From positions 1-64,000 of the forward strand of contig DWZA01000100.1 of the NCBI GenBank assembly GCA_019118365.1: DNA of 64,000 nt. The letters run 5' to 3'. The stretch comes from Candidatus Lachnoclostridium stercoravium. GTDB taxonomy: Bacteria > Bacillota > Clostridia > Lachnospirales > Lachnospiraceae. The translations under genes were made by a program, and so were the position numbers. Shown in pieces: positions 19,706-27,179 of the stretch; within the stretch, counting starts at the first letter, position 1; each line of letters starts with the position of its first letter. The notes under the pieces are model-generated. The model was not told where the DNA came from, did no database searches, and saw only the letters and a program-made list of their open reading frames with translations.

Positions 19706-22700
19706 TTATTGTTCCCCCCATATCAGATTCTGCCAGCAGTTTCCCTGCCTTCCTTCTAGTGCAATCCATGAAAAAGAGCTCATGGCACGTGTCATGGCAA
19801 CATATAGAATTCTCGCCTCTTCACGCATGCGTTCATTTTTCTCAATGCCTTCATCAAAAATGTCATTTTGGTACGTAGCCTTCATATGATCAACATCGAA
19901 CTTTATCTGATATCCAATGCGAACATTTTCACCCGAAAAAACTGATACGTTCATGTCTGTGCGTTTCATCCTGTCGATAGCATAAGAACAATAGGGGAGA
20001 ATCACAGCACCATATTCAAGCCCTTTGGCTTTATGTACGGACACACACCTTATTATTACTTCATCGGATTCTGTATTCTCAATTTCTCTGCTGTCTACAT
20101 TTTTCTGGCTTACGATATTTGCTTTCAAAACATCAACTAGCGAATTGATTGAAACTGAATCCGCATTAACAGAACGAATCAACTCTTCGAATAAAAGTTC
20201 CACATTCAGTTTATAACTACTACGTTTTCTGATATTGTCTTTTCCGCAATTTACCCAGGGCTTCAGTATCTGATAAAGCTTTCTGAGTACCTGTAGAACT
20301 GGCATAGTTCGTAATTTCAAAACTATTTTATTCCAGTCCTTCCACGTGTCTCCGTCTGCCACTGAAAGTTCTCTATTAATCGCATCCACTAACGTTTTTG
20401 CTTGAGTGATTTCTTGAGCTTTCGTTTTCTTCCAGGTGTTTTTATTATCTTTTTCGCGCTGCATAAATAACTGACCTTTACTAACGCTGCCGCCGATGAA
20501 ATTAGAGGACACAAAGGAATACAGATAATCTGCTTCATCATAGTGTAACAGCGCATTTGCTAATGTCAGCATATCGAGCGCAGGCTCTGACATGTAGAGG
20601 TCGCCCCCAGTATTTGTAAAAATATCGATTCCTCTATTCTTTCCTTCCTTTTTGATCGTTTCAGCTTGCCAGTTTTCACGAACAAGTATAGCTATTTCCT
20701 TATGTCTTCCCGTTAGCTTCTTGCCGCTTTTCTGCTCCCGCTTCTGGAGAAGTGATTTTTGGCGTTCAATCTCTCGAAACAGCGCTGGAAGCCGGTCCTT
20801 TTCATCTGTGATTGTAATCTCTTTATAATAATCTGATCTTTGAAGGGCTTTATTGAACGATCGGGTGCCTTTCAGTCGTCCGCTCTCTGCGCCGTCTTCA
20901 CCACCGTAAATAAGTAGCTGTTCACCTCCTGGATAGGACATTCCCATGCCAGAAAAGCTGTTATGAAACAGATCTAATAGTTCTTTGTCTGTTCTATAGT
21001 TTTTTACCAGAGAATACAGCTTCCAGTTTTCATTGTCCTTATAATCCAGCTGTTCAAAGGCATTTTCTTGTGCTCCGCGAAAGCGGTAGATGCACTGTTT
21101 TACGTCACCCACAACAAAAAGTTTGTACTGTAGCAGAGATGCAATCTTAGTTAGCGCTTCTATCTGCACATCATCCGTATCCTGAAATTCATCTACAAAC
21201 ATGAACTGCGGACGTCCTGTTTGCATACGCAAAAGCCGTTGTACATTTTCCTTATTGCGAATACACTGATCCAGCATGGACATCATATTGCTCAGATGAA
21301 GCCGATTTCCATTTCTAAAGTAATCTTCAGCTTGTTTTTCTATTACAGGTACGACTGTTGTTATCAGGTCGTGAAGGTCTTCACCACCTTCGGAAATGCT
21401 TATACCGAAGTTTTCTGGTCGAAGGCTTGCCACATCTACACTCTGATTGTGTAGCCGCGTAATCATGGTAAAAATACTTTTGTTAATTTGATATATTGGC
21501 ATCCCCAGTTTTCTTACATAGTCGGCTCCCTTTTTCCATTGTTTTTCGACAATATACGCATCTACCGTTTCAGATATAATTTGTCTCAGTTTATAATCTC
21601 CGGAAGTAACTGAGAGTTCTTCTCCATATCCAAATTCCATTCCAAGCGCTGTAATTATTTTCTTTGCATAAGAATGAATCGTGCTTATCTGCATACCTTC
21701 AATCATGTTAATAAAGGCCAGACAATCCGAGTTTCCGGTAAGGAGATAATAATTATTAAAATGCTGCTTTATCTTTTCTTCCATTTGGTTTGCCGCATCA
21801 TCAGTAAAGGTGATCATTACAATGCGGCTGGCCATTTCCTTCATGGCGCAGTTTTGCTTATAACAGATATAGGCGATCCTTGAAATCATGGTGTGTGTTT
21901 TGCCTGTACCAGCACCAGCACGGACAATCACATTATTTTCAATATTTGCATGTTCTACTAAATACTGGTCAAAGTTGAAGTTCGTGTGTCGATCTGCCTC
22001 CCTTAAGATTTTCTCTGCTTCAATAGATGAAATCTCACCATTGATCAACGAACAATGCTTCCAAGCAGGATCAGCATCTGGAATCACATAGGCGGCGCAG
22101 TTAAATATGTTAAAACTGTCACCCACAGTCATCTTTGTTGTCTTCTTGTCTCCAGTAAAATCAATTTCTAGATCAAGGCCATTTACAGCCAGCCCTTTGC
22201 TCGTAATTACAGAGAGAATCTCATTTTGTAGCGCTTTTAGCATGGTATTATCAGGCACCAACACGAATAGTTTTGTGCCAAGTGAATACTGCCTAGCCAG
22301 CTCTTTTATGCTCTCCAGCGCACTATGATCATTTGGAATATAAGCCGCAATGGAGTAGGCCTCCTTACTGGGAGGCGTCATATACTCAACAAGATCTGTA
22401 TTTTTGATCGTCTGATCTTCCAGTTTCAAATCTGTTTCAAAAATCTGTCGTACTCGGAACATCAGGTTATCTGTAAAAGGAGTCAGATATCTTGCAGCAG
22501 CTCTGTGGTTCGTAACACTTTTATTCAGCTTTGTGATCATCGCGGCTCTTGATTCAAGATCTTCTTTTAGCAGAGTTTCCTCAATTTCACAAACAGGCTC
22601 AATTCCCTTTTTGTCATAATCAGACCTTGTGAGATTGGGAAAACATACCATGCTGTAAACCAGGGGCGTTTTTCCTGTCTTCTGACGGATCTTATTACGC

Positions 22701-23020
22701 ATCTTGTATACATAACCGCGAGCTTGATTAGTGGGATTTTCTTCAGCTTCGCCTACTTCTCCGGTATCGAGATTAACCGTTTTTATAACAATGGAATCTC
22801 CGTTTTTAACACATTTGATTGTGTCGGGTTTCCATGCTTTGACCTCAAATATAATGATTCCCACTCTTGGCGCAAATAAAGCTACGTCAAATTGTGCACC
22901 AAAAATAGGACGGTTTCTGTATATGACATAGGTGTCATCCAGATACTCCATCAGCTTTTCTATGAAATAATCTTCACCCCAGTTTCCAGTATGAAGATCG
23001 GAACCTATGAATTTGGCCAT
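19706..23020 (-). CDS. NERD nuclease domain fused to UvrD-like helicase
   Basis: A protein of 1104 residues. Residues 1-120 form a NERD domain with PD-(D/E)xK-type positions (FDVALFAP, then IIIFEVKAW). A UvrD/AddA-type superfamily 1 helicase follows: GAGTGKTHTM (about 369), FVDEFQDTDD (about 608), VGDVKQCIYRFRG, SVHKAKGLEYG and LYVAMTRAM. It could unwind DNA from ends and cut it with the NERD site. The start shares one base with the stop of the upstream HTH gene (TAATG). Compared with AddA, the nuclease is at the N-terminus and of a different type. Confidence 0.88.
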   Translation of the reverse strand: MAKFIGSDLHTGNWGEDYFIEKLMEYLDDTYVIYRNRPIFGAQFDVALFAPRVGIIIFEVKAWKPDTIKCVKNGDSIVIKTVNLDTGEVGEAEENPTNQARGYVYKMRNKIRQKTGKTPLVYSMVCFPNLTRSDYDKKGIEPVCEIEETLLKEDLESRAAMITKLNKSVTNHRAAARYLTPFTDNLMFRVRQIFETDLKLEDQTIKNTDLVEYMTPPSKEAYSIAAYIPNDHSALESIKELARQYSLGTKLFVLVPDNTMLKALQNEILSVITSKGLAVNGLDLEIDFTGDKKTTKMTVGDSFNIFNCAAYVIPDADPAWKHCSLINGEISSIEAEKILREADRHTNFNFDQYLVEHANIENNVIVRAGAGTGKTHTMISRIAYICYKQNCAMKEMASRIVMITFTDDAANQMEEKIKQHFNNYYLLTGNSDCLAFINMIEGMQISTIHSYAKKIITALGMEFGYGEELSVTSGDYKLRQIISETVDAYIVEKQWKKGADYVRKLGMPIYQINKSIFTMITRLHNQSVDVASLRPENFGISISEGGEDLHDLITTVVPVIEKQAEDYFRNGNRLHLSNMMSMLDQCIRNKENVQRLLRMQTGRPQFMFVDEFQDTDDVQIEALTKIASLLQYKLFVVGDVKQCIYRFRGAQENAFEQLDYKDNENWKLYSLVKNYRTDKELLDLFHNSFSGMGMSYPGGEQLLIYGGEDGAESGRLKGTRSFNKALQRSDYYKEITITDEKDRLPALFREIERQKSLLQKREQKSGKKLTGRHKEIAILVRENWQAETIKKEGKNRGIDIFTNTGGDLYMSEPALDMLTLANALLHYDEADYLYSFVSSNFIGGSVSKGQLFMQREKDNKNTWKKTKAQEITQAKTLVDAINRELSVADGDTWKDWNKIVLKLRTMPVLQVLRKLYQILKPWVNCGKDNIRKRSSYKLNVELLFEELIRSVNADSVSINSLVDVLKANIVSQKNVDSREIENTESDEVIIRCVSVHKAKGLEYGAVILPYCSYAIDRMKRTDMNVSVFSGENVRIGYQIKFDVDHMKATYQNDIFDEGIEKNERMREEARILYVAMTRAMSSFSWIALEGRQGNCWQNLIWGEQ

Positions 23021-23253
23021 TATTTATTATCCCCTTCCAAAATTTCCTCTTCTTCGGGAATGATTTCAATGAGGTCGTCCAGTTTGCAATTGAGTGCAGA
23101 GCAAATCTTAGCCATTACTTCTACAGTAACATTCTCGTTATTAGCCAATTTAGTCATAGTACTGTTGCCAATACCTGCAAGCTCTCGCAAATCTTTCTTC
23201 TTCATATCTTTGTCTATTAATAGTTTGAACAGTTTTTTGTATGATACACTCAT
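23020..23253 (-). CDS. Cro/C1-type HTH regulator leading the restriction-like operon
   Basis: A 77-residue protein made almost only of one helix-turn-helix domain of the XRE family (LRELAGIGNSTMTKLANNENVTVEVMAK, shown here in part), ending in an acidic tail. I take ATG 23253 with AGGAGG four bases upstream; a longer frame would start at 23298. It is coupled to the NERD-UvrD gene by TAATG, so it is probably an autoregulator of the seven downstream genes. On the minus strand a TATAAC -10-like hexamer near 23330 is a possible promoter, but I see no convincing -35. Confidence 0.85.
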   Translation of the reverse strand: MSVSYKKLFKLLIDKDMKKKDLRELAGIGNSTMTKLANNENVTVEVMAKICSALNCKLDDLIEIIPEEEEILEGDNK

Positions 23254-23460
23254 ATATCCTCCTGTCAGGGATTCCCTTGAAACTAAATTGACTTGCAAAC
23301 TGATATGGCGCAGATAAACGTATACGCCTCTAAACGTGTTATACCATAGAAAGGCCCGAAAGTGAAGAAAAATGTTGCGGATTGGGCGAATTTGCCTTAA
23401 TATAGGTAATTGAAAAGACTAAGTGAGACTATGAGGGGCTACAAGAGGAGAAATAAAGAT

Positions 23461-23535
23461 ATGCCAGGCTGGAAACAGTTAAGAGGCGAGAGATGGGGAG
23501 GCTTGTCATATGCGCATCCTGATGCTTGGAAATAG
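23461..23535 (+). CDS. Possible 24-codon leader peptide overlapping the next gene
   Basis: ATG 23461 has a good ribosome site (AGAGGAG) about nine bases upstream. It encodes a tryptophan-containing peptide starting MPGWKQLRGERWGG. The stop lies 26 bases inside the SGNH-WYL gene in another frame. Translation of it would pass over the ribosome site of the main gene, so it could couple or attenuate. The remaining sequence 23,254-23,460 holds nothing else recognisable. Confidence 0.25.
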   Translation: MPGWKQLRGERWGGLSYAHPDAWK

Positions 23536-25090
23536 CTTTACATTTTATAACGATATGCCCTCTATGCTCGCGGAGCTTACCGGCGCTGAGGTTGTTCATC
23601 ATACGCGTGGAGGAGCCAGGCTTGCTGAACAGCTCAATCCGGAAACGCAGATGGGAGCAAAAACGCTGGAGGCTCTTGAGAAGGAAGCATGGGATTATGT
23701 GGTCCTACAGGAAATGAGCAATGGTCCGATTACATCCAGGGAATCTTTCTTGAACAGTGTTGCTTCTCTATGTGAGAAAATCCGTGCCGCTGGAGCAACC
23801 CCGATCCTGTACGCCACCTGGGCATATCGGAAGGATTGCGACAAGCTGGAGGAAATGGGGCTGGAGTATGATGTCATGGCAGCTCAGCTTTCTGAAGCCT
23901 ATCATGAGGCTGCCGACCAGAATGAGGCGCTGATCGCCGAAGTCGGTAAGCGATTTTATGAACAGGCCGGAAAGACAGAGCTGTACGCAGAGGACGGCAA
24001 ACATCCGAACGAGGTTGGCTCCAGGCTTGCAGCAGAGACCATTGCTGCTGTTATCGCTGCTGACCAGGAAAAGAAAAAGACTGCAGCAGTATGTCTTGAG
24101 ATTTCTGAAAAAGTTGGCGACAATGATACACGGCTCCGGATACTGTACATGTATCAGTTACTTCTGAAATATACCGATGAAGATCACCCTCTCACCACCA
24201 ATGAGATCCGGGCGCTTATGGAAAAAGAGCATGGAATCACCATGCACCGGACCACAGTCTCCAGTGATGTGGAGTTGCTGACGTATGCCGGTTATCCGAT
24301 ACAGGTGAAACGGTCCCGCGCTAACAAGTATTTCCTGGAGGAAGGGAAATTCCAGCTGGCGGAGCTGAAGGTGCTGATCGACGCAGTTGAATCATCCAAG
24401 TTTATCACAGAGAAAAAGAGCGAAGCCCTGGTGGCAAAGCTCATTTCCCTGACCAGTGAAAGTAATGCATCGGTGCTGACACGGCATCTCTACCCTTCCG
24501 GACGCGTTAAGTCCGGTAATGAAAAGGGATATTACATCGTGGATGCCATCAATCAGGCCATCAATAGTTGCCGGCGGATCTCGTTTCTGTATACCGATTT
24601 TGACGGCAGGAAAAGGCAGATTCTCCGAAATAACGGCAATCCTTATACTGTGAGCCCGTACGCCCTGGTTTGGAACGGCGATTATTATTACCTCGTTGGC
24701 TGGTATCACGAAAAGGAACGAATGAGCACATTCCGCGTGGACCGCATTCTGACGCAGCCCGTAATTCTTCGTGAAGCCGCGCAGCCGGAGCCAGAGAACT
24801 TTGATATCGGCATCTACACGAAGGAAGTATTCCGCATGTACGATACCGAAGAACCTCAGCAGGTCACACTCTTCTGCGATAACAGTGTCATGAAGGGCGT
24901 GATCGACAAGTTCGGAATGGATATCAAGGTACAAGTCCGGGATGAAGAGCATTTTTCCACAAAAGTGATGGTCTGCGCATCCCCCACATTCTACAGCTGG
25001 GTCTTTCAGTGGGGCGGTAAAATCAAGATTACCGCGCCAAAGGACGTGGTGAAGGGATATCGGGAACTGGTGAAGAAGGCCATGGAATAA
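23510..25090 (+). CDS. SGNH-hydrolase domain fused to HTH-WYL transcription regulator
   Basis: A protein of 526 residues. Residues 1-185 are SGNH/GDSL hydrolase-like: block I LMLGNSFTF, block III VVLQEMSNG, and block V DGKHPN give the Ser, Asn and Asp-His positions. Residues about 200-275 form a DeoR-type winged helix (DNDTRLRILYMYQLL onwards). Residues about 330-420 hold the WYL domain (ISFLYTDFDGRKRQI, VSPYALVWNGDYYYLVGW, FRVDRI), and a WCX-type tail follows. WYL proteins are ligand-responsive regulators common in defence and mobile islands. The start has GGGGAGG eight bases upstream. The hydrolase domain as a sensor fused to a repressor is unusual. Confidence 0.85.
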   Translation: MRILMLGNSFTFYNDMPSMLAELTGAEVVHHTRGGARLAEQLNPETQMGAKTLEALEKEAWDYVVLQEMSNGPITSRESFLNSVASLCEKIRAAGATPILYATWAYRKDCDKLEEMGLEYDVMAAQLSEAYHEAADQNEALIAEVGKRFYEQAGKTELYAEDGKHPNEVGSRLAAETIAAVIAADQEKKKTAAVCLEISEKVGDNDTRLRILYMYQLLLKYTDEDHPLTTNEIRALMEKEHGITMHRTTVSSDVELLTYAGYPIQVKRSRANKYFLEEGKFQLAELKVLIDAVESSKFITEKKSEALVAKLISLTSESNASVLTRHLYPSGRVKSGNEKGYYIVDAINQAINSCRRISFLYTDFDGRKRQILRNNGNPYTVSPYALVWNGDYYYLVGWYHEKERMSTFRVDRILTQPVILREAAQPEPENFDIGIYTKEVFRMYDTEEPQQVTLFCDNSVMKGVIDKFGMDIKVQVRDEEHFSTKVMVCASPTFYSWVFQWGGKIKITAPKDVVKGYRELVKKAME

Positions 25091-25141
25091 ATCCCACAGC
25101 AAACTGCACAAAACATAAACGCATAGATATAACTGCTTTCT

Positions 25142-25172
25142 AAGGTGTCGTCAAACGTCGACACCTTTTTTA
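25142..25172 (+). terminator. Rho-independent terminator after the SGNH-WYL gene
   Basis: AAGGTGTCG (25142-25150) pairs with CGACACCTT (25159-25167), followed by a T run. Confidence 0.85.
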
Positions 25173-25189
25173 AATTACAAAAATTTCAC

Positions 25190-25218
25190 TTGCGATACGA
25201 ACATATGTTTGTTATCAT
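25190..25218 (+). promoter_or_regulatory. Promoter with a perfect Gram-positive SOS box in the spacer
   Basis: The -35 TTGCGA (25190-25195) and -10 TATCAT (25213-25218) are separated by 17 bp. Between them CGAACATATGTTTG (25198-25211) matches the Firmicute LexA consensus CGAACRNRYGTTYG at every position. LexA, either from the host or the element's own protein encoded just downstream, would block this promoter until DNA damage. Confidence 0.85.
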
Positions 25219-25284
25219 GAGATCACATCAGAAGCGCACTGCTTCCGATAGATGAAATCATGATCAGCGGAGGTGATTTAATCC

Positions 25285-25902
25285 ATGAGACACAAAGATC
25301 CAGATCTGATGCAGCGGATCAGCGATTATATCGGAGACTATTACAGAGAGAATCATTCTACACCCACTACCAGAGAGATCTCGTCTGCAATGGGCCTGGC
25401 ACCTGCCACCGGATATAAGTACCTGGTCGAAATGGACAAGCAGGGCCTTCTTTCCTATCAGGACGGCGTGATCACGAATCTTCCGAAGATCAGCAAAACC
25501 AAGACCGGCTATTTCTCCGCTCCTCTCGTCGGCAGTATCCGATGCGGAGATCCGGAAACCGAGGAAGAGCATGTTGAGATGTACGTCAGCCTCCCTGAGG
25601 CCATTTTCGGGAAAGGTCAGTTTTATCTGCTTCGGGCAGCCGGTGATTCCATGGTAGATGCCGATATCGAGGAAGGTGATCTGGTCCTTATCCGGAAGCA
25701 GCCGGACTGCGAAATCGGGGATATCGTTGTGGCTCTGGATGAGAACAACGAGAACACACTGAAGATCTACGGAGGCATCGACAAGAAAAGCAGTAAGGTG
25801 ATCCTGAAGTACGCCAACGAAAAGGTGTACCCCGGGAAGGTGATATTAGTCAACGAGCTTGTGATTCAGGGCGTGGCTAAACACGTCATTAAGGAGCTTT
25901 GA
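25285..25902 (+). CDS. LexA-like self-cleaving repressor (S24 peptidase)
   Basis: A protein of 205 residues. An N-terminal LexA-type winged helix comes first (residues 1-65, ISDYIGDYYRENHSTPTTRE onwards). The hinge carries a C87-G88 bond in the place of the usual A-G cleavage site, followed by the S24 core with Ser122 in AAGDSMVDA and Lys160 in NTLKIY. RecA filaments would trigger cleavage and release the promoter upstream with its SOS box. It heads a run of genes reaching at least to the YolD-like protein. This is probably an element-borne LexA rather than the host one. Confidence 0.9.
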   Translation: MRHKDPDLMQRISDYIGDYYRENHSTPTTREISSAMGLAPATGYKYLVEMDKQGLLSYQDGVITNLPKISKTKTGYFSAPLVGSIRCGDPETEEEHVEMYVSLPEAIFGKGQFYLLRAAGDSMVDADIEEGDLVLIRKQPDCEIGDIVVALDENNENTLKIYGGIDKKSSKVILKYANEKVYPGKVILVNELVIQGVAKHVIKEL

Positions 25903-25922
25903 CGGAAATGTGAGGGTAAGAA

Positions 25923-26147
25923 TTGAAGAAAGTTTATGTTCAGGTGGACAGCGAACGGCTGGACAGCGGCGAGATTTTGCCGGTCAGGATTACTTGGCAT
26001 GATGGACGGGTCTGGAACATAGACAGAGTCATACACTCCTGTGCTTCCCTCGATGGAGAATACGAAGGAATTCGCTACACGGTATATATCGGTAGTGCGG
26101 AAAAATACATTTACAGAGCTGGTCACGCGTGGTACGTGATGGCTTGA
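25923..26147 (+). CDS. Small conserved-looking protein of the SOS cassette
   Basis: 74 residues from a TTG start with GAGGG upstream. It is beta-rich, with many aromatic residues (VRITWHDGRVWNIDRV, HAWYVMA). It lies 20 bases after the LexA-like gene and 14 bases before the peptidase start. No known motif is recognised by me. The spacing and codon pattern make it a real gene in the SOS cassette; its role is unknown. Confidence 0.6.
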   Translation: MKKVYVQVDSERLDSGEILPVRITWHDGRVWNIDRVIHSCASLDGEYEGIRYTVYIGSAEKYIYRAGHAWYVMA

Positions 26148-26161
26148 CAGGAGGTGTTCCG

Positions 26162-26905
26162 GTGAAGAGATTCACTTCGAACGACGAGATCGAAGACCTC
26201 TGTGAAGCCATGATCAAGGACTTCTTCAAGAGCAAGCACTATACGAATGTGATGTGCGTAGATATTGAAGCCTTTGTCAGGGAATATCTGGGGGTTCCAA
26301 TCGTCTATGAAACATTTGCAGAGCCGGATCCCGGAAGGGTCGGATTTCTGTCAGATGCCAAGCGGCCGTTAATGGTCCGCAGAAACGGAAAGGTGGAGGA
26401 AATCACCTTCCCGCCCCGGACAGCAGTGATTGAAAGGTTCCTGCTTAGTCCGAAAGAAAGCGCCAAAAAGCGCTTCACAATCGCCCATGAGGGCGCCCAT
26501 GATGTCCTGGACCGTCATATCCCACTTCAGACGAGTCCGATGGCGGCATTCCACAGCGAATATGACCCGGAGGCAAAGTACACTCCGGAACTGCTGAAGG
26601 ATATGCTTTCGCTGAACGAGTATTTTACCAATCGTGCCGCAGCTTGTCTGCTGATGCCAAGGTTCCTGGTAGCACGGGTCCTGAAGCGGCACAACCAGTC
26701 CATGAAGGTTATCCTCTACGAGAACAACATTCTCGCCCAGGATCAGAAGATATTAATACAGAAGATGGCAGACACGCTGGGAGTTTCCTACACGGCGTTT
26801 TTCAACCGCCTGAAAGAACTGGATCTGTTTGACTGCAGGCCCATAGAGGAATATCTGCATGCCGGTCTTCACTACGGAGGTGAGACCCATGCGAGCAGCA
26901 GTTGA
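26162..26905 (+). CDS. ImmA/IrrE-family metallopeptidase
   Basis: A 247-residue protein with the zinc-peptidase motif HEGAHDVLDRH (HExxH, about residues 109-119) and the downstream NEYFTNRAAACLLMP segment typical of the family, in which the glutamate-containing helix supplies the third ligand. Family members cleave repressors of mobile elements (ImmR) or stress regulators. Here the obvious candidates are the LexA-like protein or the Cro/C1-type proteins nearby. The start is GTG 26162, because AGGAGGTG (26149-26156) is correctly placed; an in-frame GTG at 26129 overlaps the gene before. It overlaps the next gene by 17 bases. Confidence 0.88.
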   Translation: MKRFTSNDEIEDLCEAMIKDFFKSKHYTNVMCVDIEAFVREYLGVPIVYETFAEPDPGRVGFLSDAKRPLMVRRNGKVEEITFPPRTAVIERFLLSPKESAKKRFTIAHEGAHDVLDRHIPLQTSPMAAFHSEYDPEAKYTPELLKDMLSLNEYFTNRAAACLLMPRFLVARVLKRHNQSMKVILYENNILAQDQKILIQKMADTLGVSYTAFFNRLKELDLFDCRPIEEYLHAGLHYGGETHASSS

Positions 26906-27179
26906 ACGACATGTGGCAGCTGGCTCCGATGTGCAGGCTAAGCTTGCTGCATCCAGAGAAGGGGCCGGGGCCATGCCGATCCGGACCATTCGGTGCCCAA
27001 ACTGCGTTTTCTTTCTCCTGAACGTATTCGGACAGGATCACTATTACCTTCAGGTGAAGTGCCAGAAATGCAAGTTTTCTGAGACGATCGATACCGCGCT
27101 CTTCCGCACCATGAGCAAGCGCCGGCAGAAACGCCTGCAGGCATACTGTGAAGAGATCGGAAAGGCACTGCAGAGGTGA
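26889..27179 (+). CDS. Small zinc-ribbon protein
   Basis: 96 residues with two CxxC knuckles (CPNC and CQKC, 23 residues apart) forming a zinc ribbon, then a basic, arginine/lysine-rich helix (MSKRRQKRLQAYCEE). This layout recalls Com-type DNA/RNA-binding proteins of phages. ATG 26889 follows GGAGGTG. It overlaps both neighbours, in line with operon expression. Function not known. Confidence 0.7.
   Translation: MRAAVERHVAAGSDVQAKLAASREGAGAMPIRTIRCPNCVFFLLNVFGQDHYYLQVKCQKCKFSETIDTALFRTMSKRRQKRLQAYCEEIGKALQR

Noticed and set aside
6526..23020. Calling the minus-strand operon dndFGH, BREX or DISARM
   Set aside because: Gene number, sizes and domains do not fit dndFGH; no methylase (BREX PglX, DISARM DrmMI/II) or PglZ-type phosphatase is present.
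24392..25111. Long minus-strand frame opposite the WYL gene
   Set aside because: A shadow of the coding strand; no ribosome site and no family resemblance.
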